Below, one piece after another: positions 25,257 through 33,236 of a stretch of DNA of 64,000 nt. The translations under genes were made by a program, and so were the position numbers. Below the pieces are notes generated by a model. It had not been told where the DNA came from. It worked only from the letters and a program-made list of their open reading frames with translations, and made no database searches. This DNA is from Alphaproteobacteria bacterium. Its GTDB lineage: Bacteria; Pseudomonadota; Alphaproteobacteria; Sphingomonadales; Sphingomonadaceae. Location of the stretch: assembly GCA_030431875.1 (NCBI GenBank), contig JAUIIG010000006.1, positions 1 through 64,000 of the forward strand. The letters are read 5' to 3'. Each line of letters starts with the position of its first letter. Position 1 is the stretch's first letter.

Positions 25257-26555
25257 TCAGTGGTGGCCGAGTTCGTCGAACGTCCGTTCGCGCTCGAGCT
25301 GGACGACGGCATTGCGTCGCACCTTGTCGAAGATCGACTGGAAGCGTTCGCGTTCGGCGACCGATAGCGGTGCCATCAGGAAGGCGGCACGCTGGCGGCT
25401 TGCTTCCTGGATGATTTCGAACAGGCGCTGGCCTTCGGCGGTCGGGGTGAAGCGGCCATGCCGCCGTCCCGGCTGGCCGCTGCGCACCAGCAGTCCGCGA
25501 TCCACCAGCGCACCCACCGTGCGTCCGGCCTGGCTGTGGTCACGGTCGAGCCGCGACACCAGGGTGTTCCAGTCGATGGGCGCGTCCAGCGCGACCTCGT
25601 TGAGTACCCAGGTTTCAAAATTCGACAATTCTGTCAGACGCTTGAAGGCCAAGGCTCCAGACCGGCTGAAGTAGGCTGACAAGGTCATCAGTGGCGAGAT
25701 GATGCGCCCGCGTTCGATCACCAGCTTGTGCCCGTTGCGGGGTTCGTAATCCGGATCAGCAATGAAGGGGTTGAGCGAAGTTGCCTCTCCCTGGCTCAGC
25801 GCGCGCTCCTGGTCGTAGAGCATGACCGCGCGATGCAGCAGCTTTTCGATGACGGCAAAGAAGTCCGCCAGCTCCTCGTCGGAAATGTCGAAGGTAAGTT
25901 CGCGGTTGCGCAGCTCGGCGAGCCGCAGCAGTCGGTCAGCCAGCGTCGTGCCCTTGCGGGTCAGGCTGACGGGCGCGCGGATCTGGTCGCGCTCGACCAC
26001 TTTCAGTTCCAGCAGGCGTTTTACTGAGCGGCTTACCTGCGCCTTGTCGACGCCTACGGCGCTGGAAATGTCGGCCGGCACCAGCGCGCCCTGGCTGCGC
26101 AGCAGGAACAGGATGCGGCGGTCGAGTTCGACAAGGTCGATCTCACGCGCATAGGAAAGCTCGGCGCTTTCGCGCACCTTGTAGAGCAACTGCCACAGCT
26201 CTTGCTGGATAACATTGGGCGGCGAATCGCCCGATGCCCTGAGCGAGTCTGCCTCAGGCGCAAGGCCGTTCAGGATGATCGACAACCGTGTTTCGAAAGC
26301 AGGCGGGACACTGTTCCCGGTTCCGGTGACGCCCTCGGTCGCGCGGGCACCGAGGGCGAATGCCTCAACGATGCGCGAGGCTTCATCAGCCATGGGTCCT
26401 AGAATGGTCCCTAGCAGTTCGATGTCGTCGCTGCGCTGTTCGCTTGGCAAGCCATCGGCGTAGACTGACTTGGCATGAGCGAGCAGCAAGGCTCGCCATT
26501 GCGGAGTTGTGCCCCCCTCCCCGGGTTTGGCATCTGTGTTCTTGGCCTGGCTCAT
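25257..26555 (-). CDS. MarR-type regulator with two winged-helix domains
   Basis: A 432-residue transcription factor with two MarR-like winged helix-turn-helix regions. The first is at about residues 143-205 (LDRRILFLLRSQGALVPADISSAVGVDKAQVSRSVKRLLELKVVER). The second is at about residues 320-390 (ETWVLNEVALDAPIDWNTLVSRLDRDHSQAGRTVGALVDRGLLVRS). Normal MarR proteins are about 150 residues and dimerise; the duplicated arrangement suggests an internal pseudo-dimer. It is transcribed away from the TonB receptor across a 659-base spacer containing a strong palindrome, an attractive but unproven target. The ligand is unknown. Confidence 0.85.
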   Translation of the reverse strand: MSQAKNTDAKPGEGGTTPQWRALLLAHAKSVYADGLPSEQRSDDIELLGTILGPMADEASRIVEAFALGARATEGVTGTGNSVPPAFETRLSIILNGLAPEADSLRASGDSPPNVIQQELWQLLYKVRESAELSYAREIDLVELDRRILFLLRSQGALVPADISSAVGVDKAQVSRSVKRLLELKVVERDQIRAPVSLTRKGTTLADRLLRLAELRNRELTFDISDEELADFFAVIEKLLHRAVMLYDQERALSQGEATSLNPFIADPDYEPRNGHKLVIERGRIISPLMTLSAYFSRSGALAFKRLTELSNFETWVLNEVALDAPIDWNTLVSRLDRDHSQAGRTVGALVDRGLLVRSGQPGRRHGRFTPTAEGQRLFEIIQEASRQRAAFLMAPLSVAERERFQSIFDKVRRNAVVQLERERTFDELGHH

Positions 26556-26792
26556 ATTGCTCGTTTTATTGCCTGCGATGCAGGTCCTAATTAACTTTGC
26601 CGGGTTTGAACAGTGATCGACAGCAAAAGATCGCTCCCATGAACGATTCCGTCGTCAGAACGGCGAGAAAGCCGGAACTGGACGAGATCAACAAATCTTT
26701 TTGCGAACGAAGTTTCAAAGCGATGCACCGGCGCAACACTTTATTGCGCGAAGCACCGAATTATGCGGAATAATCCCGCCAAAACGCTGTAA

Positions 26793-26813
26793 TATAATTG
26801 AAATATCATTTCA
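26793..26813 (+). promoter_or_regulatory. Candidate -10 box with overlapping operator
   Basis: TATAAT (26793-26798) is directly followed by TGAAAT-ATC-ATTTCA (26799-26813), a perfect 6+6 inverted repeat with a 3-base centre. An operator there would cover the start point. The region about 17 bases upstream of the -10 (ATAATC) is a poor -35, suggesting an activated or extended promoter. If used, it gives the receptor mRNA a leader of about 400 bases. The divergent MarR protein is the natural candidate binder. Confidence 0.5.
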
Positions 26814-26988
26814 CAGATGCGAAGAGCAGCCCCGTAGAGAGCACCGCCATTGGTCCATTTCCCGTGTCATTCACGGCCAGTTCCACAATGCCTGGCAGGA
26901 ATCGACTAGACACTGTCAACGAGCGAGAATATGGCCGTAAGTCGGATAGGCGAGGTTTGATTCAGACCCGTCACCGGGGAGAGGAGAT

Positions 26989-27047
26989 TGCATGCGGGAA
27001 GCGCCTGTCAGCGCGGTGATTACACGGGATTCTCCGTGCGTCATGCA
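26989..27047 (+). promoter_or_regulatory. Candidate structured leader (three-way junction)
   Basis: The outer stem TGCATGCG (26989-26996) pairs with CG-T-CATGCA (27039-27047) with one bulged T. It encloses hairpin GCGC-CTGTCA-GCGC (27001-27014) and hairpin CACGG-GATTCT-CCGTG (27023-27038), the latter stacked directly on the outer stem. Junction strands are GGAA and GGTGATTA. It lies 168 bases ahead of the receptor start. It does not match any riboswitch consensus I know. Whether it is conserved cannot be judged from one sequence. Confidence 0.3.
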
Positions 27048-27214
27048 CATGCAGTGGCCTGTCCAACTCAATTTCATCCATCAAACACACAATGTCCGCG
27101 CAGGTCGACGCTCGCCTCAGGGCGCGCCGACGTCCCCGCGTTCACTGTTCGTGGGACGATGAAACCTCGCAGGATGGCATTTCGTTGTCCTGCATACTGT
27201 GAAGGGAGCACAAA

Positions 27215-30200
27215 GTGAGGAGCTTTAACAACCAGCTGGTCTTCAAGGCCCTGCTGCTGGCCGGTGGTGCCAGTACGCTTGGACTTGCTGCGCCGGCAAT
27301 GGCGCAGGCCGTTGATTGCAACGACCCCGCCAACGCCAACGCACCTGCCTGTACGACCGGGGAACGCATCGTCGTCACCGGTTCGCGTATTGCCGGTGAC
27401 TTTGAATCCAACAGTCCCATGGTGACCGTGGATTCGGGCCTGATCGAGAACTCGGCAACTGCCGCTCTCGAAGCCAACCTGAACCGCCTGCCGCAGTTCG
27501 TGCCAGCGCAGACCCCGACGGCCGGTGGCGACATCCAGCCGACGGCAACCAACACCCCGGGTGCTGCAACCGTGTCGCTGCGTGGTGTCGGTGCCAACCG
27601 TAACCTCGTGCTGATCGACAGCCGTCGCGGTACCCCGGGCAACGCCTCGGGCGTGGTCGACATCTCGACCATCCCGGCTGCTGCTATCGAACGCATCGAA
27701 GTGATCTCGGGCGGTGCATCGGCAACCTACGGTGCTGACGCCGTGGCCGGTGTTACCAACTTCATCCTGAAGAAGGACTTCGAAGGTCTCGAGCTGGATG
27801 CCAACTTCGGTATCACCGAGCGTGGCGACAACTTCGAATACCAGCTGGGCGGCATCATGGGTTCGGACTTCGACGATGGACGCGGCAACGTGTCGATCGC
27901 CATGTCGATCAACACCCGTGAAGCAAACTTCCAGCGCGATCGTCCCTGGTACCGTGACCTGTGGGCCGATCCCACCATCAACGGCACGCAGTTCTTCATC
28001 AACTTCCCGGCCATCAACTTCGGCTTTGGTCCCAACGTACCGAACTTCGATTCGATTGCACCGGGTGCTGGCTTTGCTCAGGGTCAGACGATTTACGTCC
28101 AGCCCGATGGAACGCCTTTCACCAACGGCTTTAACGGAATTGCCAACGGCAATTTCTCGCTGCCGACCGATGGTTTCCCGTACCAGCGTGGTTCGAATGG
28201 CACCATCAGCCAGAACAACACCAACCTCTACCTGATCCTGCCGCTGACGCGTTACAACCTGTTCGCCCGCGGTAACTACGAGATCAATGACTGGGTTGGC
28301 GTGTTCGCGCAGGGCCTGTTCAGCCACGTGGAGACCTTCACCCGCAACGAACCGGGTCCGATCTTCGCCGGTTGGGGTGCTACGGCCGATCCGACCGTGC
28401 TCGATCGCAACCAGCTGCCGGATTCGCTTTGGGACCTGCTCGACAGCCGCGCCGATCCGGACGCACCGTTCACCGTGCAGGCCCTCCTGCCCGATGATCG
28501 CGAGACCTTCACTGACGTGACGACCTACAACCTGACCGCGGGTCTCGAGGGTTATATCCCCGGCACCAGCCTGTCGTGGGAAGCTTTCGTCAGCCACGGT
28601 ATCTCGTCGACCTATGCCAAGCAGACGGGTGTCTACTCGCTCAACCGTGTTCGCACGCTGATCGGTGCCCCGAACTTCGGCCAGGGCTTCTCGGAGCAGG
28701 GCAACCCGTCGAACGGCGGTTTCGGCGCTTCGACCGGTACCTGTACCTCAGGCCTGAACTTCTACCGTCCGCCGGCTGGCGGCTTCTCGGAAGACTGCCT
28801 TGAAGCCATCCGTGCCGACCTGAAGAACCGTTCGGAAGTGACACAGACGATTGCGGAAGCCAACATCGCCGGCGGTCTGTTCGACCTGCCTGCCGGTGAA
28901 CTTGGTATCGCTCTCGGTGCCAGCTATCGTGAAGTGCAGTTCCAGTTCGACAACGACACCCTCACCACGCAGGGCCGTTCGTTCCAGGACCAGGCACTGG
29001 GCATCTATCCCAGCGGTAACGTGGACGCCAGCTTCGACGTCCACGAGATCTACGGCGAATTGCTGATCCCGATCCTTTCGGATGTTCCGGGTATCCAGCA
29101 GTTCAACCTGGAGCTTGGCGGTCGTATCTCGGACTTCTCGACCACGGGAACGAGCTACACCTACAAGATCCTGGGCGACTGGGAAGTCACCGACTGGCTG
29201 CGTTTCCGTGGCGGTTACAACCGCGCAGAACGCGCACCGAACATCGGCGAGCTGTTCCTTGCGGCACAGCAGACCTTCGGTGTGAACACCGCTGGTGACC
29301 CCTGCGCCAAGCTGAACCCGCTGTCGTTCTCGGCCAACGATGCCAACGCCAACGGCGCTGGTGTGGAAGCCGTCTGCCGTGCGCAGATGAACGCAACGGG
29401 CGATCCCGACGCTGATGACTTCTTCTATCAGCAGGACGGATCGGGCACCTATCTCAATGGTGCAGCTGCCTCGGGTACCTTCGGCTTCGCCTTCCCGACG
29501 ACGGTTGGTAACCCCAACCTGACCCCGGAAACGGCCGACACCTGGACCGCCGGTGTGGTTATCACCTCGCCGTTCACCAGCCCGCTGTTCAACCGCTTCC
29601 GCCTGTCGGTCGACTGGTTCGACATCTCGGTGGAAGACGCGATTGGTGAGCAGACCGTGGCTGTGGCACTGCAGCAGTGCTACGATCCGGCTCTGAACCC
29701 GGCCTGGGCCAGCAACGACCCGACGACGATTGCAAACTCGCCGTTCTGTCAGCTGGTTCCGCGTAACGCCAATAACGGCGGTCTCGGCAACGTGAACCGT
29801 ACCTACGTCAACAACGGCGAGTTCAGCGTGTCGGGTATCGACGTGCAGCTCGACTGGGGCTTCGACGTTGGTCCGGGTTCGCTCAACCTGAACGTGCTGG
29901 CCAACTACCTGCTGCACTTCGAGACGACCTCGCTGGCTGGCGTTGTGCCGGTTATCGACTACGTCGGAACGCAGGGTACGGGTGAAAACGGCCTCAACAC
30001 CGGTGTTTACGAATACCGCGTGCTGACCACGGTCGGCTACAACTGGGGTCCGGCTTACGTTGGCATCCAGTGGCAGCACCTGCCTTCGATCGAAGACGCT
30101 TCGGAAGCTCAGTTTGGTCCGAACCAGACCACCGGCTTCCCCAGCTACAACATCTTCGACCTGAACGGTTCGTATGCCCTCACCGACGACATCAACCTGC

Positions 30201-30364
30201 GTTTCGGTGTGCAGAACCTGTTCGACAAGGCTCCGCCGCTGGGCAACCGCAACCTGGCTCTCGAGCCGGGCACCGGTGCCACGCTGCCGGGTGGCTCGTT
30301 CGACGCCCGGTTCTACGACACCAACGGTCGTCGCTTCTACTTCGGTGCGAACCTCCGGTTCTAA
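27215..30364 (+). CDS. TonB-dependent outer-membrane receptor
   Basis: A 1049-residue outer-membrane transporter powered by TonB-ExbBD. The signal peptide runs to about residue 30 (GLAAPAMA). A TonB-box-like GERIVVTGSRI follows at about 48-58, then a plug domain (ALEANLNRLPQFVP ... VSLRGVGANRNLVLIDSRR ... AIERIEVISGGASATYGADAVAGVTNFILKKDFEG). A long beta barrel ends in the C-terminal aromatic residue of FYFGANLRF. The GTG start has SD GAAGGGAG 7 bases upstream. Codon choice looks biased toward a small set of codons, consistent with high expression. The substrate is unknown. The size and sphingomonad context fit receptors for large or oligomeric compounds. A strong terminator follows. Confidence 0.93.
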   Translation: MRSFNNQLVFKALLLAGGASTLGLAAPAMAQAVDCNDPANANAPACTTGERIVVTGSRIAGDFESNSPMVTVDSGLIENSATAALEANLNRLPQFVPAQTPTAGGDIQPTATNTPGAATVSLRGVGANRNLVLIDSRRGTPGNASGVVDISTIPAAAIERIEVISGGASATYGADAVAGVTNFILKKDFEGLELDANFGITERGDNFEYQLGGIMGSDFDDGRGNVSIAMSINTREANFQRDRPWYRDLWADPTINGTQFFINFPAINFGFGPNVPNFDSIAPGAGFAQGQTIYVQPDGTPFTNGFNGIANGNFSLPTDGFPYQRGSNGTISQNNTNLYLILPLTRYNLFARGNYEINDWVGVFAQGLFSHVETFTRNEPGPIFAGWGATADPTVLDRNQLPDSLWDLLDSRADPDAPFTVQALLPDDRETFTDVTTYNLTAGLEGYIPGTSLSWEAFVSHGISSTYAKQTGVYSLNRVRTLIGAPNFGQGFSEQGNPSNGGFGASTGTCTSGLNFYRPPAGGFSEDCLEAIRADLKNRSEVTQTIAEANIAGGLFDLPAGELGIALGASYREVQFQFDNDTLTTQGRSFQDQALGIYPSGNVDASFDVHEIYGELLIPILSDVPGIQQFNLELGGRISDFSTTGTSYTYKILGDWEVTDWLRFRGGYNRAERAPNIGELFLAAQQTFGVNTAGDPCAKLNPLSFSANDANANGAGVEAVCRAQMNATGDPDADDFFYQQDGSGTYLNGAAASGTFGFAFPTTVGNPNLTPETADTWTAGVVITSPFTSPLFNRFRLSVDWFDISVEDAIGEQTVAVALQQCYDPALNPAWASNDPTTIANSPFCQLVPRNANNGGLGNVNRTYVNNGEFSVSGIDVQLDWGFDVGPGSLNLNVLANYLLHFETTSLAGVVPVIDYVGTQGTGENGLNTGVYEYRVLTTVGYNWGPAYVGIQWQHLPSIEDASEAQFGPNQTTGFPSYNIFDLNGSYALTDDINLRFGVQNLFDKAPPLGNRNLALEPGTGATLPGGSFDARFYDTNGRRFYFGANLRF

Positions 30365-30388
30365 TCGAAGGCGACAGCCAAACAGATC

Positions 30389-30417
30389 AGGGCCTCTCCT
30401 TCGGGAGGGGCCCTTTT
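30389..30417 (+). terminator. Rho-independent terminator of the TonB receptor gene
   Basis: AGGGCCTCTCC (30389-30399) and GGAGGGGCCCT (30404-30414) form an 11-bp stem (one T-G pair) closed by a TTCG tetraloop and followed by TTT. It lies 25 bases after the receptor stop. Confidence 0.92.
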
Positions 30418-30463
30418 CATATGCGCGCCGTTGGTGGAACCTGTGGCGTAAGGAGAGAAGATC

Positions 30464-31453
30464 ATGACCCGATTCGTCCGCTTCCATGAAACCGGTGGGC
30501 CCGAAGTGCTGCAGATCGAAGAGGGCGAGATCGGTGATCCCGGGCCGGGTGAGGTCCGTATCGCGGTCTCTGCCGTCGGCCTCAACCGGGCCGAGGCCAT
30601 GTACCGCGCCGGCAAGTATCCGGTGCAGCCGCAAATGCCGAGCCGCATCGGCTACGAAGGCGTCGGCGTGGTGACAGCGCTGGGGGACGGGGTGGAAGGC
30701 TATGCGGTCGGAGACCGCGTCTGCGTGCTGCCGATGATCAGCCAGGGCGACTACGGCATCTGGGCCGAGGAGGCGATCGTTCCTGCCCGCATCCTGCTGC
30801 CTGCTCCCGAAGGCCTGTCGGACGAACAGGCCGCGGCGATCTGGATGCAGTACTTCACCGCCTATGCGATCATCGAGGTTGCCGATGTCGGCATCGGCGA
30901 TGCGGTTATTATCCCGGCCGCATCGTCCAGCGTGGGCATTGCCGCAATCCAGCTTGCCAATTGGGCCGGCGCCACATCGATCGCTGCCACGCGAACGTTC
31001 GACAAGGCGGACGCCCTGCGGCAGCTCGGCGCTGCCCATGTCGTCGCCACGCAGGAGGAAGACCTCGTCGAGCGGGTCATGAAGATAACCAAGGGACGCG
31101 GCGCACGCTGTGCCTTCGATCCCGTCGGTGGACCCTATGTGGACACGCTCGCGCGGGCGCTGGAGGAACGCGGTATCCTGTTCGTTTACGGCGGCCTGAG
31201 CGGTGAGGCGACACCCTACCCCCATTGGCCAATGGCTTTCAAAGGCTGCTCGATGCGCGGGTGGGTGGCGAGCGAGATCTGGAACCACCCGCACCGCTTC
31301 GAGGCCGCACGCCGACGGATCGAAATGGGTCTGGCTGGTGGACAGCTGGAGCCGGTGATTGCCAAGACCTTCAACGGGCTGGAGGCGCTTGTTGAGGCAA
31401 ACGCCTATCTCGAAAGCAACCAGCAGGTTGGCAAGGTGGTGGTAAAGTTCTGA
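30464..31453 (+). CDS. Zinc-independent MDR-family oxidoreductase (quinone oxidoreductase-like)
   Basis: A 329-residue medium-chain dehydrogenase/reductase. The GroES-like domain (VRIAVSAVGLNRAEAMYRAGKYP, IGYEGVGVVTALGDGVEGYAVGDRV) lacks the catalytic-zinc Cys/His pattern of alcohol dehydrogenases. The Rossmann domain has AASSSVGIAAIQLANWAGA for NADPH and FDPVGGPYVDTLARAL further on, as in quinone oxidoreductases and enoyl reductases. The substrate cannot be told. It has its own SD (AAGGAGAG) and lies 50 bases after the receptor terminator. Confidence 0.85.
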   Translation: MTRFVRFHETGGPEVLQIEEGEIGDPGPGEVRIAVSAVGLNRAEAMYRAGKYPVQPQMPSRIGYEGVGVVTALGDGVEGYAVGDRVCVLPMISQGDYGIWAEEAIVPARILLPAPEGLSDEQAAAIWMQYFTAYAIIEVADVGIGDAVIIPAASSSVGIAAIQLANWAGATSIAATRTFDKADALRQLGAAHVVATQEEDLVERVMKITKGRGARCAFDPVGGPYVDTLARALEERGILFVYGGLSGEATPYPHWPMAFKGCSMRGWVASEIWNHPHRFEAARRRIEMGLAGGQLEPVIAKTFNGLEALVEANAYLESNQQVGKVVVKF

Positions 31454-31497
31454 GCCAACAGACCAAAGGGCAACACCTCTAGCGGGATGCTGCCCTT

Positions 31498-31574
31498 TGG
31501 TGCGCCCGACAGGATTCGAACCTGTGGCCTCCGGATTAGGAATCCGATGCTCTATCCGACTGAGCTACGGGCGC
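31498..31574 (-). tRNA. tRNA-Arg (anticodon CCT)
   Basis: Reading the minus strand, a 7-bp acceptor stem GCGCCCG/CGGGCGC is followed by a D arm (AGCTCAGTCGGATAGAGC). The anticodon arm TCGGA-TTCCTAA-TCCGG has anticodon CCT (reads AGG). The T arm is ACAGG-TTCGAAT-CCTGT. Discriminator A is followed by an encoded CCA (31498-31500). It is 77 bases long with CCA. No integrase or attachment repeat is adjacent. Confidence 0.96.
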
Positions 31575-31611
31575 ATCCACGCCCTGTTAGCAGGCAAATC
31601 GTGGCTGGCAA

Positions 31612-32076
31612 TCAGTTGACGTCGTCAGGTGGCGCGACCGGTAGGGGGAGAGGCGCGACAGGCACGCCCTCGTCCATCAGTTCGCGTGCTTCTTCCAGGC
31701 TGGCTTCGCCATGGATCGCCGCGTGGTCCCGTTCGCCGTAATGCATGGCGCGCGATTGCTCGGCGAAATCCTTGCCCACCCAGGTGCTGTTTTCCAGCGC
31801 CTTGGCCTGGGCCTTGGCAAGCTGCTCCAGCGCTGCAGCCACCTCGGGCGTCATCGGCGCGTTTGAGATGCCCTTGGCTGCCGTCGGGGCCCGCTGTGCC
31901 TGCTGGTTACCCTTCTTGCCGACGGCGGGCGCCATGGGGGCCTTCTCAACGGCTTCAGAGCCGCATTGCGGACAGGTCAACAAGCCATCATCCTTCTGCG
32001 ACTTGAAGTCGTCAGACGAGCCAAACCAGCCTTCAAAGCGATGGCCCTGGTCGCAGGAGAGGTCATAAACGATCAT
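31612..32076 (-). CDS. DUF1178 family protein
   Basis: A 154-residue protein of the alphaproteobacterial DUF1178 family. The N terminus MIVYDLSCDQGHRFEGWFGSSDDFKSQ and a CPQC pair (LTCPQCGSEAVEKAPMAPAV) suggest a small zinc-ribbon head. The rest is Ala/Gln-rich helix, ending in a GEASLEEARELMDEGVPVAPLPLP block. The function is unknown. It overlaps the upstream nitrilase-family gene by ATGA (32073-32076) and is therefore translationally coupled to it. Confidence 0.88.
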   Translation of the reverse strand: MIVYDLSCDQGHRFEGWFGSSDDFKSQKDDGLLTCPQCGSEAVEKAPMAPAVGKKGNQQAQRAPTAAKGISNAPMTPEVAAALEQLAKAQAKALENSTWVGKDFAEQSRAMHYGERDHAAIHGEASLEEARELMDEGVPVAPLPLPVAPPDDVN

Positions 32077-32900
32077 TGCGTGCCCGATTTAGGCAGATCG
32101 CGCTTGTTGGCAAGGCTGGGCAGTTGTCGGCGCACCTCTGCGATCCGGGCGAGATCGATGTCGCAGCATGCAAGGCCAGCATCTTTGCCATCCATGTCGC
32201 ACAGTATCTCACCCCAGGGGTCGACGACCAGCGAGTGACCATAGGTCTGGCGGCCATCCTCATGCTGGCCGACCTGCGCCGCGGCGATCACGAAGGCGCT
32301 GGCCTCCACCGCGCGGGCACGCTGCATCAGGTGCCAATGGGCCTTGCCGGTGGGCACGGTAAAGGCCGCAGGGATCGCGATGGCATCGCAACGTCGGCGG
32401 CCAAACTCTTCAAACAGAGCGGGAAAACGGATGTCGTAACAGATCGCAAGGCCCAGGCGTCCAAGCGGTGTATCGTCGACTGTTACGACCTCTTCCCCCG
32501 CAGCATAGGCCGCGGATTCGCGCCATGTCTCGCCGGTGTCGAGTTCAACATCGAACATGTGGATCTTGTCGTAACGTGCGGCAATCTCGCCCTTGTCATC
32601 GAACAGCAGCGTACGGTTCGCCCAGCGCCCGTCCTCGCGCGCCACCGGCAGGCCGTAGGCAATCCAGATGCCGGCGTCGGCAGCCGCCTTGGCCACAGCT
32701 TCGACCTGCGGGTTTTCGCGTTCGGGAAGAATATGGGCGGTTGCCCGCTTGCGGTCCCGATCCAGCAAGCCTGCCATTTCCGGGGTGAAGAGCATCTGCG
32801 CACCCTCGCCCGCAGCCTTGCCTGCCGCCTCGATCACCCGTGCGGCATTGGCTGCAGGATCGATGCCCGAGGTCATTTGCAGCAAGGCGATGCGCGGCAT
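32073..32900 (-). CDS. Nitrilase-family amidohydrolase (Nit2/omega-amidase-like)
   Basis: A 275-residue carbon-nitrogen hydrolase with the catalytic Glu-Lys-Cys triad at E41 (LFTPEMAG), K112 (RYDKIHMFDVEL) and C154 (LAICYDIRFP). The sequence is closest in style to Nit1/Nit2-type enzymes, which hydrolyse deaminated glutathione or omega-amides of 2-oxo acids. The neighbouring glutaredoxin gene, 3 bases upstream, fits a glutathione-repair role; that link is inference. It is the middle gene of a grxC-nit-DUF1178 operon. Confidence 0.9.
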   Translation of the reverse strand: MPRIALLQMTSGIDPAANAARVIEAAGKAAGEGAQMLFTPEMAGLLDRDRKRATAHILPERENPQVEAVAKAAADAGIWIAYGLPVAREDGRWANRTLLFDDKGEIAARYDKIHMFDVELDTGETWRESAAYAAGEEVVTVDDTPLGRLGLAICYDIRFPALFEEFGRRRCDAIAIPAAFTVPTGKAHWHLMQRARAVEASAFVIAAAQVGQHEDGRQTYGHSLVVDPWGEILCDMDGKDAGLACCDIDLARIAEVRRQLPSLANKRDLPKSGTQ

Positions 32901-32903
32901 CAG

Positions 32904-33167
32904 CTATAGCCCCAGCAGGCCGTCCAGCTTGCCGTCACGCTCCAGCGCCGCGAGATCATCGGACCCGCCAATCGCCTTGTCATCGATGAAAATCTGCGGG
33001 ACGGTCATGGCGTCGGGCTTGCGCTCCATCATTTCTGCGCGCTTTGGCCCGCCCAGGGTGATGTCATATTCTTCGTATTCGACCCCCTTGGAATCGAGCA
33101 ACCGCTTCGCGCGGTAGCAGTAGCCGCAATACATCTTCGTGTAGATTTCGACCTTGGGGACGCTCAC
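32904..33167 (-). CDS. grxC: Glutaredoxin 3
   Basis: An 87-residue dithiol glutaredoxin with the active site C14-G-Y-C17 (KMYCGYCYRAKRLL). The cis-Pro block MTVPQIFIDDKAIGGSDDL binds glutathione. The GTG start at 33167 (MSVPKVEIYTK) has SD AGGAAA about 6 bases upstream and matches the family N terminus; longer starts are rejected. It is the first gene of the operon and is divergent from hsp20, sharing a 129-base spacer that contains the RpoH promoter. Confidence 0.94.
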   Translation of the reverse strand: MSVPKVEIYTKMYCGYCYRAKRLLDSKGVEYEEYDITLGGPKRAEMMERKPDAMTVPQIFIDDKAIGGSDDLAALERDGKLDGLLGL

Positions 33168-33200
33168 GGAATTTCCTTTGTCTTGCCCGGCGCCGGAGTT

Positions 33201-33231
33201 CTTGAAACGGTCACCGGCCTGCCTATCTTTG
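33201..33231 (+). promoter_or_regulatory. RpoH (sigma-32) heat-shock promoter
   Basis: CTTG (33201-33204), exactly 17 bases, then CCTATCTTTG (33222-33231). This matches every defined position of the alphaproteobacterial RpoH consensus CTTG-N17-CYTATNTNNG. The start point would fall near 33235-33238, about 60 bases before the hsp20 ATG. Confidence 0.88.
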
Positions 33232-33236
33232 TCATT

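Larger units (their letters stand above)
26556..27214. other. 659-base divergent spacer between MarR gene and TonB receptor gene
   Basis: This is the longest gene-free stretch of the window and is locally much more AT-rich (26690-26820) than its surroundings. It holds a perfect TATAAT followed at once by a 15-base palindrome (26793-26813), a foldable three-way-junction element (26989-27047) and a small frame that ends in a GTGA overlap with the receptor start. No convincing independent gene is seen; several short open frames lack coding character. Confidence 0.7.

Noticed and set aside
26988-27060. Cobalamin or other known riboswitch in the TonB receptor leader
   Set aside because: CAGTGGCC is only a reversed resemblance to the GCCACTG box; the other conserved B12 blocks are absent, and no TPP, SAM or FMN signature is seen.
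27074-28597. 507-codon minus-strand open frame covering the receptor start and leader
   Set aside because: Antisense shadow that ignores the GTG/SD start of the receptor; no family match.
28748-31294. 848-codon minus-strand open frame opposite the TonB receptor and oxidoreductase
   Set aside because: The strong codon bias of the receptor leaves the antisense frame open; it crosses a terminator and two genes.
31498-31574. tRNA-Arg as an integration site for a mobile element
   Set aside because: No integrase, no direct repeat of the tRNA 3' end and no atypical genes on either side.
31487-31741. Small plus-strand frame beginning MLPFGAPDRIRTCGLRIRN
   Set aside because: A well-known false frame: it is the antisense translation of the tRNA-Arg gene at 31498-31574.
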